Assembly: GCA_001637315.1 (NCBI GenBank)
Contig: LSZA01000012.1
Coordinates: 1 to 57,574, forward strand
Direction: 5' to 3'
DNA from: Phormidium willei BDU 130791
Lineage (GTDB): Bacteria; Cyanobacteriota; Cyanobacteriia; Cyanobacteriales; Geitlerinemataceae
DNA: 57,574 nt
Position numbers and translations under genes: made by a program. Below, piece after piece: positions 26,647 through 36,279 of this stretch. Positions within the stretch are counted from its first letter, which is position 1; every line of letters begins with the position of its first letter. Below the pieces are notes generated by a model. That model searched no databases, was not told where the DNA came from, and saw nothing but the letters and a program-made list of their open reading frames with translations.

Positions 26647-29600
26647 CTACTCGATGGGGATTTCAATCACAAATTCTGTTCCTTCGCCAACGGTTGATAA
26701 ACAACTGAGACGACCCTGATGTTTCTCAACCACAATTTGATGGGAAATCGAGAGTCCTAAGCCGGTTCCTTTGCCAACGGCTTTGGTGGTAAAAAGATGA
26801 TTAAAGATGTTTTGAGAGACGTCTTCGGGCATCCCGGGTCCGTTGTCGCGGATGCGAATAATGACCCAGTCGGGGCTGGGATCAGGAGAATCATCTGAGG
26901 GAGTCATATCGATTAATTCTGTACAGATTGTGATACAGTTTGGATTTTGTTCGATCTCCTCAAAGGTGAGTCCTTCATTGATTTCATCGAAGGCATCAAT
27001 GGCATTGGCAATGATGTTCATAAACACTTGGTTGAGTTGCCCGGCATAACATTTGATTTCGGGAATGTCGCCATAATTTTTTACCACTTGAATACTTGGA
27101 CGTGCTTGGGTGAATTTTAAGCGTGGTTTGAGAATCATTAAGGTGCTATCAATGCCTTCGTGGATATTGACGGCCACTTTGGCGGAGGTGTCGGCGCGAG
27201 AGAAGGTGCGGAGGGAACGGCTGATTTGGCGGATGCGATCGGTTCCGACACTCATGGAACTGAGGATTTGGGGTAAGTCTTTGAGGATAAATTCGAGGTC
27301 AATTTCTTCGATTTCGTCCTCGATGTCTTCGCCGGGATCGGGGAATTTCTCTTGATAGAGTTCTAGCAAGCCTAGTAAATCTTCAATATAGCCAGCGGCA
27401 TGACTGAGATTGGCATCAACAAAGCCGACGGGGTTGTTGATTTCATGGGCAACTCCGGCCACTAATTGCCCTAAGGTTGCCATTTTTTCACTTTGGACTA
27501 ATTGGAGTTGGGCTTCTTGTAGTTCTTCGAGGGAATCCCGCAGTTGTTGAGCCCGATCGCGCTCTCGCAGTTCGGACTGCTTAAGATTTTCGTAGAGTCG
27601 GGCGTTTTCGAGGGCGATCGCCGCCTGAGCGCAGAGTAGCATCAAGACATCGAGACGATCGCGGGTAAAAGCCCCAGCGGTGAGATTATTCTCCAAATAC
27701 AACAGGCCAATTAACTTCCCCTTCCCCTGAATCGGAGAACATAACAGGGACTTCGGTTGAAATTTCTGGATATATAAATCATTGACAAATGCCGATTCCG
27801 CCGTCGCATCATTGAGTACCACACTCTCATTCGTCCGGGCCACATAATGAATCGCAGAACGGGGTAAACTCTCACAGGCTTCAATAGCAATCCCGGGCCG
27901 TAACCCTTGTCCCTGGGGCCGCCGTCCCTCATTCTCCACCGACTCCTCGGCAGACTCATCATCTCCCTCATCATCGAGATCCCCCACCGTCTGGACAATC
28001 TCTAACGTCAGTTGGCCCATGCGATCGAGGATAATTGCCCCCCGTGTGGCCCCCGCGTTGGCGATGGCCAACTTCATCAACTTACCCAAAAGGCGATCGA
28101 GGACAATCTCCCCCGACAGAGAGCGGGCCGCCTTCATCACCGTCGTCACATCCAAAACCGCCGCCCGAGATCGCGTATAATCCAAACTCATATTGACCCG
28201 ACTACTCAAAGCATCGGGGTGATGCTCCGCCTGCAACGCTAAGGTAGCCACCGACAGCAACGAGCCATACTCCTGGCCCAACCGCTGCACCTGATGACGC
28301 GCTCCCCAGCGTTGATAGGCCGTATAAGCCTCAGCCAAATACACCCGAGCAATTTTCGCTTTATCCCGTTTTAACCAAAACTGAGCCGCCAAGCCATTGG
28401 CCAAAGTAAGATTTTGCGGACAATGATGCTCCAGCGCCAGATCAATGGCCAAATCATACTGATCGATCGCCGCCCCATCCCGGCCCTGTAACCGCTCAAT
28501 TTCCCCCTGCACCATAGCCGCCGCACAGGCGAAGTTCTCAGGACAGTCCTTCGCCCACCCGTGCAACTCCTCCGCGATGCTGTGCAACCGTTTCGGAATC
28601 GGCTCACCCACTGTCGCCAGCGCACTGGAACTCAGGGCCATCAGCAAACGGCCCAAAGCCCAGGTCAATGGACCGACTTCAGCAACCGAGATCCCCGGCG
28701 ACGAAGGTCGAGTGGGATCAGCCATCACCTCTTGCAGCCGAGCCAACACCTCACGATATCGGTGTTGTCCATAGATAATCCAGGCTCGATGAATCTGGGA
28801 ACAACCCCAAATCCGCCGTCGACTGGGGGCGATATCCCTCAGAGACCGTTCTCCTGAGTCCCATTCCTCGAGGATCTGACCGGATCGCAAATAACGCAGG
28901 GTTCCTTGCAGCGTCGTTAAAGCCTCCATCGCCCAATGATGCTGATATTTGCGACACCAATTGAACGCCTCCGCGATCTCCCCGAGCAAGGTATCGAGAG
29001 ATTTCCCGCCATAAAACTCCAGAAAGAGCCGCTCAACCGTTATCACACCTCGCCCAAACCAATCGCCGACCGTTGTACTATTGCGATCAGCAGCATCCAA
29101 GAGCGACAGGGCCTTGGGAATGCTATAAAAACGAGGATACACCTGGCTGGCCAGTTGCCAATCGCTCCAACCTCGATAAGGATTCCCCTGACTCAGCCAA
29201 GATAACCAGGAGTCAGATCCGACTGACAGCGGTGTTGACTTCTCTGTTTCGGGGGATTGTGCTTCATCACCGTGACGGTTGAGCTGTTCGCTGACGTTGG
29301 CCCAGGCCCGAGCCAGGTCTGTTTGACCGCGATCGAGTAGGAGTCCACTGTAGGCAGCGGCGGCTAAGGCCGTTTCGGGAATGGGACCGAGGTCTTGCGA
29401 TCGCAGCAACAGCCGTTGCACCAGGTCCCAGCCGCGAGGACTCTGAGGCACATAAACCCGGTAGAGGGTGAGGGTTTGTCCCAAGAGGCGATCGAGGGCT
29501 GAGGGAGCTTGACGCGGGTGATGGCGAGTTAAGTCCTCGGGGTTGATCCCGAGTTGCCAAGGTTCTCTAGCATGGTCTTTGAGAGCCTGGGGCTGGGCCG

Positions 29601-32574
29601 TCGTCAGGCCTAACCGCGCTAAGGTCGCCAAGGCCAACTGTTCAGCGGCATCAAACTCACCACAGAGGCTCAAGCGGGCCAGGGCCAACTGATCGAGGTC
29701 TGTCAGTAGAGCCGCTTGAGGCTGATGATTGTAGAGAATCGTCAGTAAATCTTGGCTGCGATCGAGATTTCCTTGTAGCAAGTTGGCCCGCGCTCGTTCT
29801 AAATGAAGATTAAAGGCCAATTGGGGCGTTGCGTCCCATCCCTGTTCCCCGAGGGCATCAATGCCGGCTAAACTGTAGCGAATGGCGCTGATGTAATCTC
29901 GGGTCAGTCGGGCTTGTTGGGCGGCTAATTGATTCAGTTGCGCTCGTTGGATGCGATCGCCCTCGTCGCAGATGGCGCTTTGGCCCAAGTTCCAATGATG
30001 GACAATTTCAAAAATATCATGGGGTGAAATCGAGGACTCGGGCAGATCGGCGCTCTCTGGGGTGGAGACGAGGGCGGTCATGGGAGGATGTTGAACCCGC
30101 TCTAAAAGCCGTTTGCCAATTTGCAAATGGAACTCAGCGTTATCTCGGCAGCGGTTTGAGGGGGTCTCTTCTGTGTCAACGGCCGCAAACTGGGTCATGC
30201 GGTAAGCGGCCTGTTGCACTTGTTCATGGAGAAATTGATATTGTCGCAATAACCACAGATCTTGAGATTCGCCGCGACGTTGCAGGGCCGGGTTGAGGGG
30301 GGTGGGGCCGGCTTCGGGGGATTGGGGTTGCACCAGGCCTTCGACGAGGGCGGGAATGAGGCTTTGAAACAAGTCCTCTGGGGAGGAATTCGCTAAATCG
30401 GCAATTAAGTCGAGATCAAATTCCATGCCCACCAGAGAGCCGAGATGCAAAATATATTGGGTGTCGGAGGGGAGCGTTTTGAATTGGTCGAGGAGAAATT
30501 CGAGAACGTTGTCGGTAATATCCTGAGCTTTAATGCGATCGATATCCCATTGCCAACTCATGGACTCGTCATCAAAGCGCAACAGATCTTCGCGATCGAG
30601 GGTTTTCAGGAACTCCCGCACAAAAAAGGGATTCCCGTTGGTTTTTTGGCTAATGAGAGCCGCCAGGGGCATCACCGTTTTGAGGGTATTTTGGAGGGTA
30701 TCGGCGACTAGGGCGGCGATCGCTTCGAGTTCGAGACCTTGTAGGGGGATTTGTCCGAGGGGACAGCCGCGATCGCGCAGCCGTTCTTGTAGGGACAAAA
30801 GGGGACTGAGGGCGAAGCGAGAGGGGTTTCCGGGGGGACGAGACTGAGATTGGGACTGAGACTGGCGCAGGAACCGGTTTTGATGGTCTCGATAGGCGAC
30901 AATCATCAAAAACGATTGGGACTGGGGATCACCGAGGAGTGTTTCGATCAGGTCTAAACTCTCGGCATCGGCCCATTGCAGGTTATCGAGAAAGACCACG
31001 AAGGGATGAGAACTGCGACAGAAGACTTGTAAGAGGCGTTGTAGGAGCGATCGCGGACAGTCGAGGCGTCCCTGATCGGGTAGCGGAGTGCTAGGGGGGG
31101 TCTTGCGTCCTAGCACCAGTTGCAGTTCCGGGATCAATTCGAGTAAGGCGGCCAGATCCGTTTCTGGGTTGGGGACCTCTGAGGCCATGGGGTTGGCGGG
31201 TGTTGAATCGTCCTCAGGAGACCGATCTGGGGCAGATTGGGGGTCCACGGCGGCTCGGATGCGATCGCGCCACTGGCCCAGAGAGGTTTCGGTTTCCGTC
31301 AGCAGTTGACGAATCAGCTCACTTAAGGCACTAATCCAGCCACTATACGCTCCTGAATAGGAGGAAGTCGGGGAGACGGTCTCGATGGGAGCCATGGCGT
31401 CTCCAGATGGCGTTGAACTCTCCCGTCGCGATCGCTGAAATTGGCCCGAGATAAAATAGCCACAATGACGGCTGAGGGGTTTATAACTTTCGGCCACTAA
31501 GGCCGTTTTGCCAACGCCCGACTCTCCCATAATAAAAATCGCCGACGTGGAGCCGAGAGAGGGCATTAAGCGATTGGGGAGGCTGCCATTTTCCGACTTG
31601 GGAACCGCGCCAATGGCCTCGAAGGCTCGATGGAGTTGTTGCAGTTCGCGATCGCGTCCGTAAATCCGTTGAGGAATGCGAAATTTATTAACGACATCGT
31701 TCTCTCCGGGAGTAATCTCCTCGATGGTTCCTGTGGCTTCGAGTTGCATCAAGCACAAGACCAAATCCGCCTGAATTCCCCAAGCACTTTGATAGCGTTC
31801 ATCGGCGGTTTTGGCCAGCAGTTTGAGTAAAATCCCGGATAGGGCCGGTGGGATTTGTGGGTCAATTTCATGAGGTGGGGTCGGATTTTGCGCAATATGA
31901 CAATGAACCAACTCCATGGTGTCACTGCTTTCAAAGGGTAATCGCCCCAACAACAACTCATAGAAGGTGACCCCAAGGGAGTAAAAGTCACTGCGATAGT
32001 CCAACGAACAGTTCATACGCCCGGTTTGTTCCGGGGACATATAGGGTAGGGTTCCTTCTAGGATGCTGGGATTCGGGAGAACGGTATAGGGGGGAGTGAC
32101 TCGGCTAGAAATGCCAAAATCGATCAATTTGACCGAGTTTAGGTCTCGGTTGTAAAGAATGTTGGCGGGGTTGATATCTTTGTGAATGACATTCGCTCCG
32201 TGAATTTGCCCAAGAATTTCCACAATTTGGATCGCCAAGTCCAAAAATTCCGGGAGTCGTAGCCGCCGAGATGGCCGTTGAGCCAGATGCTGTTTCAGGG
32301 ATTGGCCGCCAAAATCCTCTAAGACAATCGCAACGGTATTTTGATAGGTTTCGAGGGCTAACGCCCGCACCACCCCTTCGAGTTCGAGCTGTTGGCTGAT
32401 GTGATATTCCTGTTGGTAGCGGGCCACTTCGGTGGGGGTGGCGCGATCGCTCTTGAGAATTTTCAGAACGACTGGCAATCCATCCCGTTCGCGCTGTCCT
32501 TGATAGACTAAGGAGTTCACGCTTTCGTAGATGGGTGAACTAAGCTGATAACCGGGAAGAAGAATGCTCAGCAC
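26647..32574 (-). CDS. Giant hybrid Ser/Thr kinase - AAA ATPase - GAF - histidine kinase
   Basis: The 1975-residue protein is a multi-domain signalling kinase. Residues 1-275 are a Hanks-type kinase: Lys38 in VVLKIL, His131-Lys-Asp133 in the catalytic loop where Arg is usual, and DFG at 152-154. Residues about 300-750 form an AAA/STAND-like ATPase with Walker A GESGVGKT. A long helical, TPR-like region (about 800-1450) comes next. A GAF domain spans about 1480-1660. A coiled coil leads to HisKA with His1710 in AHEINNPVG, and an HATPase with DNGPGMP and GTGLGLSISHQIV ends the protein. Such 'multi-kinases' are typical of filamentous cyanobacteria; known examples act in nitrogen, iron or stress signalling. 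No receiver or response regulator is nearby, and the trigger is unknown. Confidence 0.9.
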   Translation of the reverse strand: MLSILLPGYQLSSPIYESVNSLVYQGQRERDGLPVVLKILKSDRATPTEVARYQQEYHISQQLELEGVVRALALETYQNTVAIVLEDFGGQSLKQHLAQRPSRRLRLPEFLDLAIQIVEILGQIHGANVIHKDINPANILYNRDLNSVKLIDFGISSRVTPPYTVLPNPSILEGTLPYMSPEQTGRMNCSLDYRSDFYSLGVTFYELLLGRLPFESSDTMELVHCHIAQNPTPPHEIDPQIPPALSGILLKLLAKTADERYQSAWGIQADLVLCLMQLEATGTIEEITPGENDVVNKFRIPQRIYGRDRELQQLHRAFEAIGAVPKSENGSLPNRLMPSLGSTSAIFIMGESGVGKTALVAESYKPLSRHCGYFISGQFQRSRRESSTPSGDAMAPIETVSPTSSYSGAYSGWISALSELIRQLLTETETSLGQWRDRIRAAVDPQSAPDRSPEDDSTPANPMASEVPNPETDLAALLELIPELQLVLGRKTPPSTPLPDQGRLDCPRSLLQRLLQVFCRSSHPFVVFLDNLQWADAESLDLIETLLGDPQSQSFLMIVAYRDHQNRFLRQSQSQSQSRPPGNPSRFALSPLLSLQERLRDRGCPLGQIPLQGLELEAIAALVADTLQNTLKTVMPLAALISQKTNGNPFFVREFLKTLDREDLLRFDDESMSWQWDIDRIKAQDITDNVLEFLLDQFKTLPSDTQYILHLGSLVGMEFDLDLIADLANSSPEDLFQSLIPALVEGLVQPQSPEAGPTPLNPALQRRGESQDLWLLRQYQFLHEQVQQAAYRMTQFAAVDTEETPSNRCRDNAEFHLQIGKRLLERVQHPPMTALVSTPESADLPESSISPHDIFEIVHHWNLGQSAICDEGDRIQRAQLNQLAAQQARLTRDYISAIRYSLAGIDALGEQGWDATPQLAFNLHLERARANLLQGNLDRSQDLLTILYNHQPQAALLTDLDQLALARLSLCGEFDAAEQLALATLARLGLTTAQPQALKDHAREPWQLGINPEDLTRHHPRQAPSALDRLLGQTLTLYRVYVPQSPRGWDLVQRLLLRSQDLGPIPETALAAAAYSGLLLDRGQTDLARAWANVSEQLNRHGDEAQSPETEKSTPLSVGSDSWLSWLSQGNPYRGWSDWQLASQVYPRFYSIPKALSLLDAADRNSTTVGDWFGRGVITVERLFLEFYGGKSLDTLLGEIAEAFNWCRKYQHHWAMEALTTLQGTLRYLRSGQILEEWDSGERSLRDIAPSRRRIWGCSQIHRAWIIYGQHRYREVLARLQEVMADPTRPSSPGISVAEVGPLTWALGRLLMALSSSALATVGEPIPKRLHSIAEELHGWAKDCPENFACAAAMVQGEIERLQGRDGAAIDQYDLAIDLALEHHCPQNLTLANGLAAQFWLKRDKAKIARVYLAEAYTAYQRWGARHQVQRLGQEYGSLLSVATLALQAEHHPDALSSRVNMSLDYTRSRAAVLDVTTVMKAARSLSGEIVLDRLLGKLMKLAIANAGATRGAIILDRMGQLTLEIVQTVGDLDDEGDDESAEESVENEGRRPQGQGLRPGIAIEACESLPRSAIHYVARTNESVVLNDATAESAFVNDLYIQKFQPKSLLCSPIQGKGKLIGLLYLENNLTAGAFTRDRLDVLMLLCAQAAIALENARLYENLKQSELRERDRAQQLRDSLEELQEAQLQLVQSEKMATLGQLVAGVAHEINNPVGFVDANLSHAAGYIEDLLGLLELYQEKFPDPGEDIEDEIEEIDLEFILKDLPQILSSMSVGTDRIRQISRSLRTFSRADTSAKVAVNIHEGIDSTLMILKPRLKFTQARPSIQVVKNYGDIPEIKCYAGQLNQVFMNIIANAIDAFDEINEGLTFEEIEQNPNCITICTELIDMTPSDDSPDPSPDWVIIRIRDNGPGMPEDVSQNIFNHLFTTKAVGKGTGLGLSISHQIVVEKHQGRLSCLSTVGEGTEFVIEIPIE

Positions 32575-32757
32575 AGTTGACAGTTTACCGTTGAGAGTTG
32601 ACAGATTTTGAGGCTATTGGCGGGGCATCAGCCCTCAACCCTCAGGGCCGTTCTGTGGGGGTAGGATGCGTGATTAGGGACGGTCTGAGGGTGAATGGAT
32701 TAGTCCTATTTTGACGCACTCTGGGGCAAGCGCGATCGCTCGACTCAAAAATACGGG

Positions 32758-32787
32758 AAAAAAATCCCCAACCCACCGGTTGGGGAT
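32758..32787 (-). terminator. Intrinsic terminator of ppsA
   Basis: ATCCCCAACC and GGTTGGGGAT form a perfect 10-bp stem with loop CACC. On the minus strand it is followed by a run of seven U residues. It lies about 65 bp after the ppsA stop and insulates the giant kinase gene. Confidence 0.85.
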
Positions 32788-32852
32788 CAAGATAAGGGTT
32801 AATCAGAGCGAATTAAGTCCATGAGATCAACCATTGAGATGACCCGTTCAAC

Positions 32853-35354
32853 TTAAGAGCGGCTCGACTCAAACTCAGCAATATCAAGAATGGTTTTGAG
32901 GACTGAGTCAGGGTTCAAGCTAATCGAGTCAATTCCCTGTTCAACCAGGAAGCGAGCAAACTCAGGATAGTCACTGGGGGCTTGACCACAGATACCAATC
33001 TTACGATTGTTGGCTTTGGCCCGTTCGATAACCATGCGAACCATGGTTTTAACGCCTTCGTTGCGTTCATCGAAGATATGCGCCACCAAACCGGAGTCAC
33101 GATCTAAACCGAGAGTCAACTGAGTCAAGTCATTGGACCCGATGGAGAAGCCATCAAAGACCTGACTGTACTCATCAGCCAGGATCACGTTGCTAGGAAT
33201 CTCGCACATGACATAGACTTCCAAGCCATTTTCGCCCCGTTTCAAGCCATGTTTTTCCATTTCGGCCAGAACTTTGCGCCCTTCATCGGGGGTGCGGCAG
33301 AAGGGAATCATGGGGATGACGTTGGTGAGTCCCATTTCATCACGAACTCGTTTCAAGGCTTTGCATTCTAAGCCATAGGCAGCGGCATAGTTGGGGTCAT
33401 AGTAACGAGATGCACCCCGCCAGCCAATCATCGGGTTTTCTTCTTTGGGTTCAAACTGTTGTCCGCCGAGCAAGTTCGCATATTCGTTGCTCTTGAAGTC
33501 GGACATCCGCACCACTACGGGTTTCGGGTAGAAGGCGGCGGCGATGGTGCCGATACCGTAGGCCAGTTTATCGACGAAGAACTGGGGTTTGTTGTCATAT
33601 TCGGCGGTCAGGGTGGCGATTTCCCGTTTGACGGCGGCATCTTCGAGGTCGTCAAAGTGCAGCAAGGCCAGGGGGTGAGCTTTGATGTGGTTGGCGATGA
33701 TGAACTCGAAGCGGGCTAAGCCAACGCCGTCACAGGGAATGGCGGAGAGGCCGAAGGCTTCTTCGGGGTTGCCCACGTTCATCAAGATTTTGGTTTGAGT
33801 GGTGGGGAGGTTGTCGAGGACGGTTTCTTCAATCTCGAAGGGGACTAAACCGGCATAGACTTTCCCTTCTTCCCCTTCACAGCAGGAGACGGTCACTTCT
33901 TCGCCGGTTTTGAGGACGCCGGTGGCGTTGCCGCAGCCGACGATCGCCGGGATGCCCATTTCTCGGGCGATAATGGCGGCGTGGCAGGTGCGTCCGCCTT
34001 GGTTGGTGACGATCGCACTGGCTTTTTTCATGATCGGTTCCCAGTCGGGATCCGTTTTGTTGGTGATGAGAACGTCACCGGCTTCAAATTCGTCGATTTG
34101 TTGCACGTCACGAATGACGCGGGCCAGACCTTGGCCGATGGCTTCGCCAACGGCTCGTCCGGTGACGCGAATGTCGCTGGTTCCTTGGAGACGATAGTGT
34201 TTGAGGACATTCCCGGATTTCTGGGATTGGACGGTTTCGGGGCGCGCTTGAACGATGAACAGTTCGCCGGTTTGGCCGTCTTTGGCCCATTCAATGTCCA
34301 TGGGGGTATATTGACCCCGAACTTGGCTGTAGTGGTCTTCGATGATAGCGGCCCATTTGGCTAAGGTCAGGACTTCATCGTCGGTTACGGCGAATTTGAG
34401 GCGATCGGGTTCGGCGACGGGGACGTTTTTGGTGAGTTTACCGCCACCAACGTCGTAGATCATTTTGATCTCTTTGCTGCCGAGCCGTTTTTCTAAAATG
34501 GGGCGGAAGCCTTGTTTTAGGGTGGGTTTGAAGACAAAGTATTCGTCGGGGTTGACGGCACCTTGGACGACGTTTTCTCCTAAGCCGTAGGCGGCGGTGA
34601 TCAAGGCAGCGTCTTTGAAGCCGGTTTCGGTGTCGATGGAGAACATGACCCCAGACGAGGCCAAATCGGAACGCACCATTTTTTGTACACCGACGGAGAG
34701 GGCGACGTCGAAGTGATCGAAGCCTTTAATGGTGCGATAGGAGATGGCGCGATCGGTGAAGATGGAGGCGAAGCAACGGTGACAGGCTTCGAGAACGGAT
34801 TTGGCGCCGTGGACGTTGAGATAGGTTTCTTGTTGTCCGGCAAAACTGGCGTCGGGCAAGTCTTCGGCGGTGGCACTCGATCGCACGGCAACGTCGGTGT
34901 CGTAGCTATATTCTTTGCAGGCTTGACGATACTCGGGATCAAACCGTTCGCAAAATTCTGTGTCCGCGCCGTAGCGTTCGCACAGTTTGAAGTAGGCGGT
35001 GGCGATCGCGACTTCGAGTTCTTTGGGAAATGGTGTATTCAACACCAAGGCGCGGGCTTGTTTGCCGCGATCGCGCAGGTTTTTCAGGTTCTCGACATCC
35101 AGGTCGGAGAAGAGTTTACGAAGTTTAGCTTCGAGTCCCGCTTGTTTGACAAAATAGCGATAGGCATAGGCCGTTGTCGCAAAGCCAGTCGGGACGGTAA
35201 CCCCTTTGGCCGACAGTTGTTGAATCATTTCTCCCAAGGAGGCGTTTTTGCCGCCAACTAGGGAAACATCAGCAATCCCAACATCTTCAAACCAAAGCAC
35301 CAGGCTATCAGTCTTAGAAGATCCAGATGCAGATTGAGGAGCGCTAGTAACCAT
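32853..35354 (-). CDS. ppsA: Phosphoenolpyruvate synthase
   Basis: The ATG at 35354 gives 833 residues; a GTG at 35387 is less likely. The protein has the full PEP synthase order. The N-terminal ATP-grasp domain starts SLVGGKNASLGEM and has VAVRSSATAEDLPDASFAGQ. The central swivelling domain has the phospho-histidine (His458) in GRTCHAAI. The C-terminal PEP/pyruvate barrel has GVGLARFEF and GSNDLTQLTLGLDRDS. It converts pyruvate, ATP and water to PEP, AMP and phosphate. It lies downstream of cp12 but is separated from it by a terminator, so it is probably its own transcript. The 290 bp upstream is AT-rich. Confidence 0.95.
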   Translation of the reverse strand: MVTSAPQSASGSSKTDSLVLWFEDVGIADVSLVGGKNASLGEMIQQLSAKGVTVPTGFATTAYAYRYFVKQAGLEAKLRKLFSDLDVENLKNLRDRGKQARALVLNTPFPKELEVAIATAYFKLCERYGADTEFCERFDPEYRQACKEYSYDTDVAVRSSATAEDLPDASFAGQQETYLNVHGAKSVLEACHRCFASIFTDRAISYRTIKGFDHFDVALSVGVQKMVRSDLASSGVMFSIDTETGFKDAALITAAYGLGENVVQGAVNPDEYFVFKPTLKQGFRPILEKRLGSKEIKMIYDVGGGKLTKNVPVAEPDRLKFAVTDDEVLTLAKWAAIIEDHYSQVRGQYTPMDIEWAKDGQTGELFIVQARPETVQSQKSGNVLKHYRLQGTSDIRVTGRAVGEAIGQGLARVIRDVQQIDEFEAGDVLITNKTDPDWEPIMKKASAIVTNQGGRTCHAAIIAREMGIPAIVGCGNATGVLKTGEEVTVSCCEGEEGKVYAGLVPFEIEETVLDNLPTTQTKILMNVGNPEEAFGLSAIPCDGVGLARFEFIIANHIKAHPLALLHFDDLEDAAVKREIATLTAEYDNKPQFFVDKLAYGIGTIAAAFYPKPVVVRMSDFKSNEYANLLGGQQFEPKEENPMIGWRGASRYYDPNYAAAYGLECKALKRVRDEMGLTNVIPMIPFCRTPDEGRKVLAEMEKHGLKRGENGLEVYVMCEIPSNVILADEYSQVFDGFSIGSNDLTQLTLGLDRDSGLVAHIFDERNEGVKTMVRMVIERAKANNRKIGICGQAPSDYPEFARFLVEQGIDSISLNPDSVLKTILDIAEFESSRS

Positions 35355-35387
35355 AATAATTATCCATCCCGCGTGGTTAAGCTTCAC

Positions 35388-35640
35388 TCACTATGCTATC
35401 GACGTTTTTCTGAGAGAGTACAACTTTTTAATGATTATTTATAATTGATTTTTCTGGGCAATGATTAAGGTTTTTAAAGGGATAAAAAGATTATTAAAAT
35501 ATCCATTCTTTTTTGAAGCTTAGGCGTATAATAAGGGGGCTTGTTGTTTCTGCATTTTGGGTTCTCCTGCCAGGGTCAAGTCACAAGAGAGCGTATCCGG
35601 GGACATCGGCTAGAGTGATCCCCCAAAACGCCACAGCTAA
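35388..35640. promoter_or_regulatory. AT-rich leader region upstream of ppsA
   Basis: About 250 bp of AT-rich DNA lie between the cp12 terminator and ppsA. Runs such as TTTATAATTGATTTTT and TATAATAAGG offer several possible -10 boxes on either strand, so a promoter for ppsA is expected here. No open reading frame, tRNA or clear operator could be recognised. Confidence 0.4.
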
Positions 35641-35644
35641 GAAA

Positions 35645-35673
35645 AGACGGTGAAGGAATGTCCCTCACCGTCT
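35645..35673 (-). terminator. Intrinsic terminator of cp12
   Basis: AGACGGTGA and TCACCGTCT form a perfect 9-bp stem 35 bp after the cp12 stop. On the minus strand the stem is followed by TTTTC. This marks the end of the cp12 transcript. Confidence 0.8.
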
Positions 35674-35707
35674 CACTGACAAGCGTTGGTGCCGAAATGA
35701 ACAGTCT

Positions 35708-35935
35708 CTAGTCGTCGTAGACTCGGCATTCAGCCGCATCCGGGTTGTTATCGCAGTACGTCTCGAAGGACGTTTTCTCGGGCTTGTTTTTCTTGTGAGC
35801 GGCTTCTGCCTGTAACTCTTCGACGGCATCCCAAGCGGCAGCACATTCTTTAGAATTGGCGCCACTGGTATCGCAGGCGTTGCGTGCCGCCTCGCGCTCT
35901 TGGTCAATTTGGCTTTGGATGTTGTTTTCGCTCAT
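35708..35935 (-). CDS. cp12: CP12, Calvin-cycle regulator
   Basis: This 75-residue acidic protein is a complete CP12. It has the AWDAVEEL core (34-41), the N-terminal cysteine pair Cys21/Cys31 that binds phosphoribulokinase, and the C-terminal pair Cys61/Cys70 in YCDNNPDAAEC that binds GAPDH and ends VYDD. CP12 is largely disordered when reduced. In the dark its disulfides form and it locks PRK and GAPDH in an inactive complex. The gene is monocistronic, with its own terminator. Confidence 0.96.
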   Translation of the reverse strand: MSENNIQSQIDQEREAARNACDTSGANSKECAAAWDAVEELQAEAAHKKNKPEKTSFETYCDNNPDAAECRVYDD

Positions 35936-36279
35936 AATCTCGTTCGTTTGGGTAATGACCTGTTCTTAGTTCACACATCTTCTGAAGCTGAAGGGAACCT
36001 TCTCCATCAGAGGACGTGGCAACGGTTCACCTGAGACCGGGTGTTGGACGCGTCTAGGACAGCGTCAGAACGGCGTCAGATGTTTGAAATCTATCACAGA
36101 GGCGATCGCGCCATCTGTTCTGCTCGTTCGCCCCAGGTCATCGGGAGATGACCGTTCACAGACCGTTGCTTGAGCGATCTTAACAAATTGAGAGGCTCGG
36201 GGATGGATCGGTCTTTTAATAGACTCCCCTCAGCAGACCCCCCTCTCCCGTTGAACGGTCAGAGGTCTGTGACCAACGA
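35936..36279. other. 344-bp gap upstream of cp12 without a gene
   Basis: The gap separates the cp12 start from the zinc-ribbon/GUN4 gene that reads toward it. It must hold the cp12 promoter. Short direct repeats are visible (GCGTCAGA twice near 36063-36080; ACCGTTCACAG and CAGACCGTTG near 36148-36167), plus a HIP1 copy. No ORF, hairpin with a U-run, or RNA gene could be identified. Confidence 0.4.

Noticed and set aside
34683..35261. 192-codon frame antisense to ppsA
   Set aside because: A shadow of ppsA; no domain and no start site of its own.
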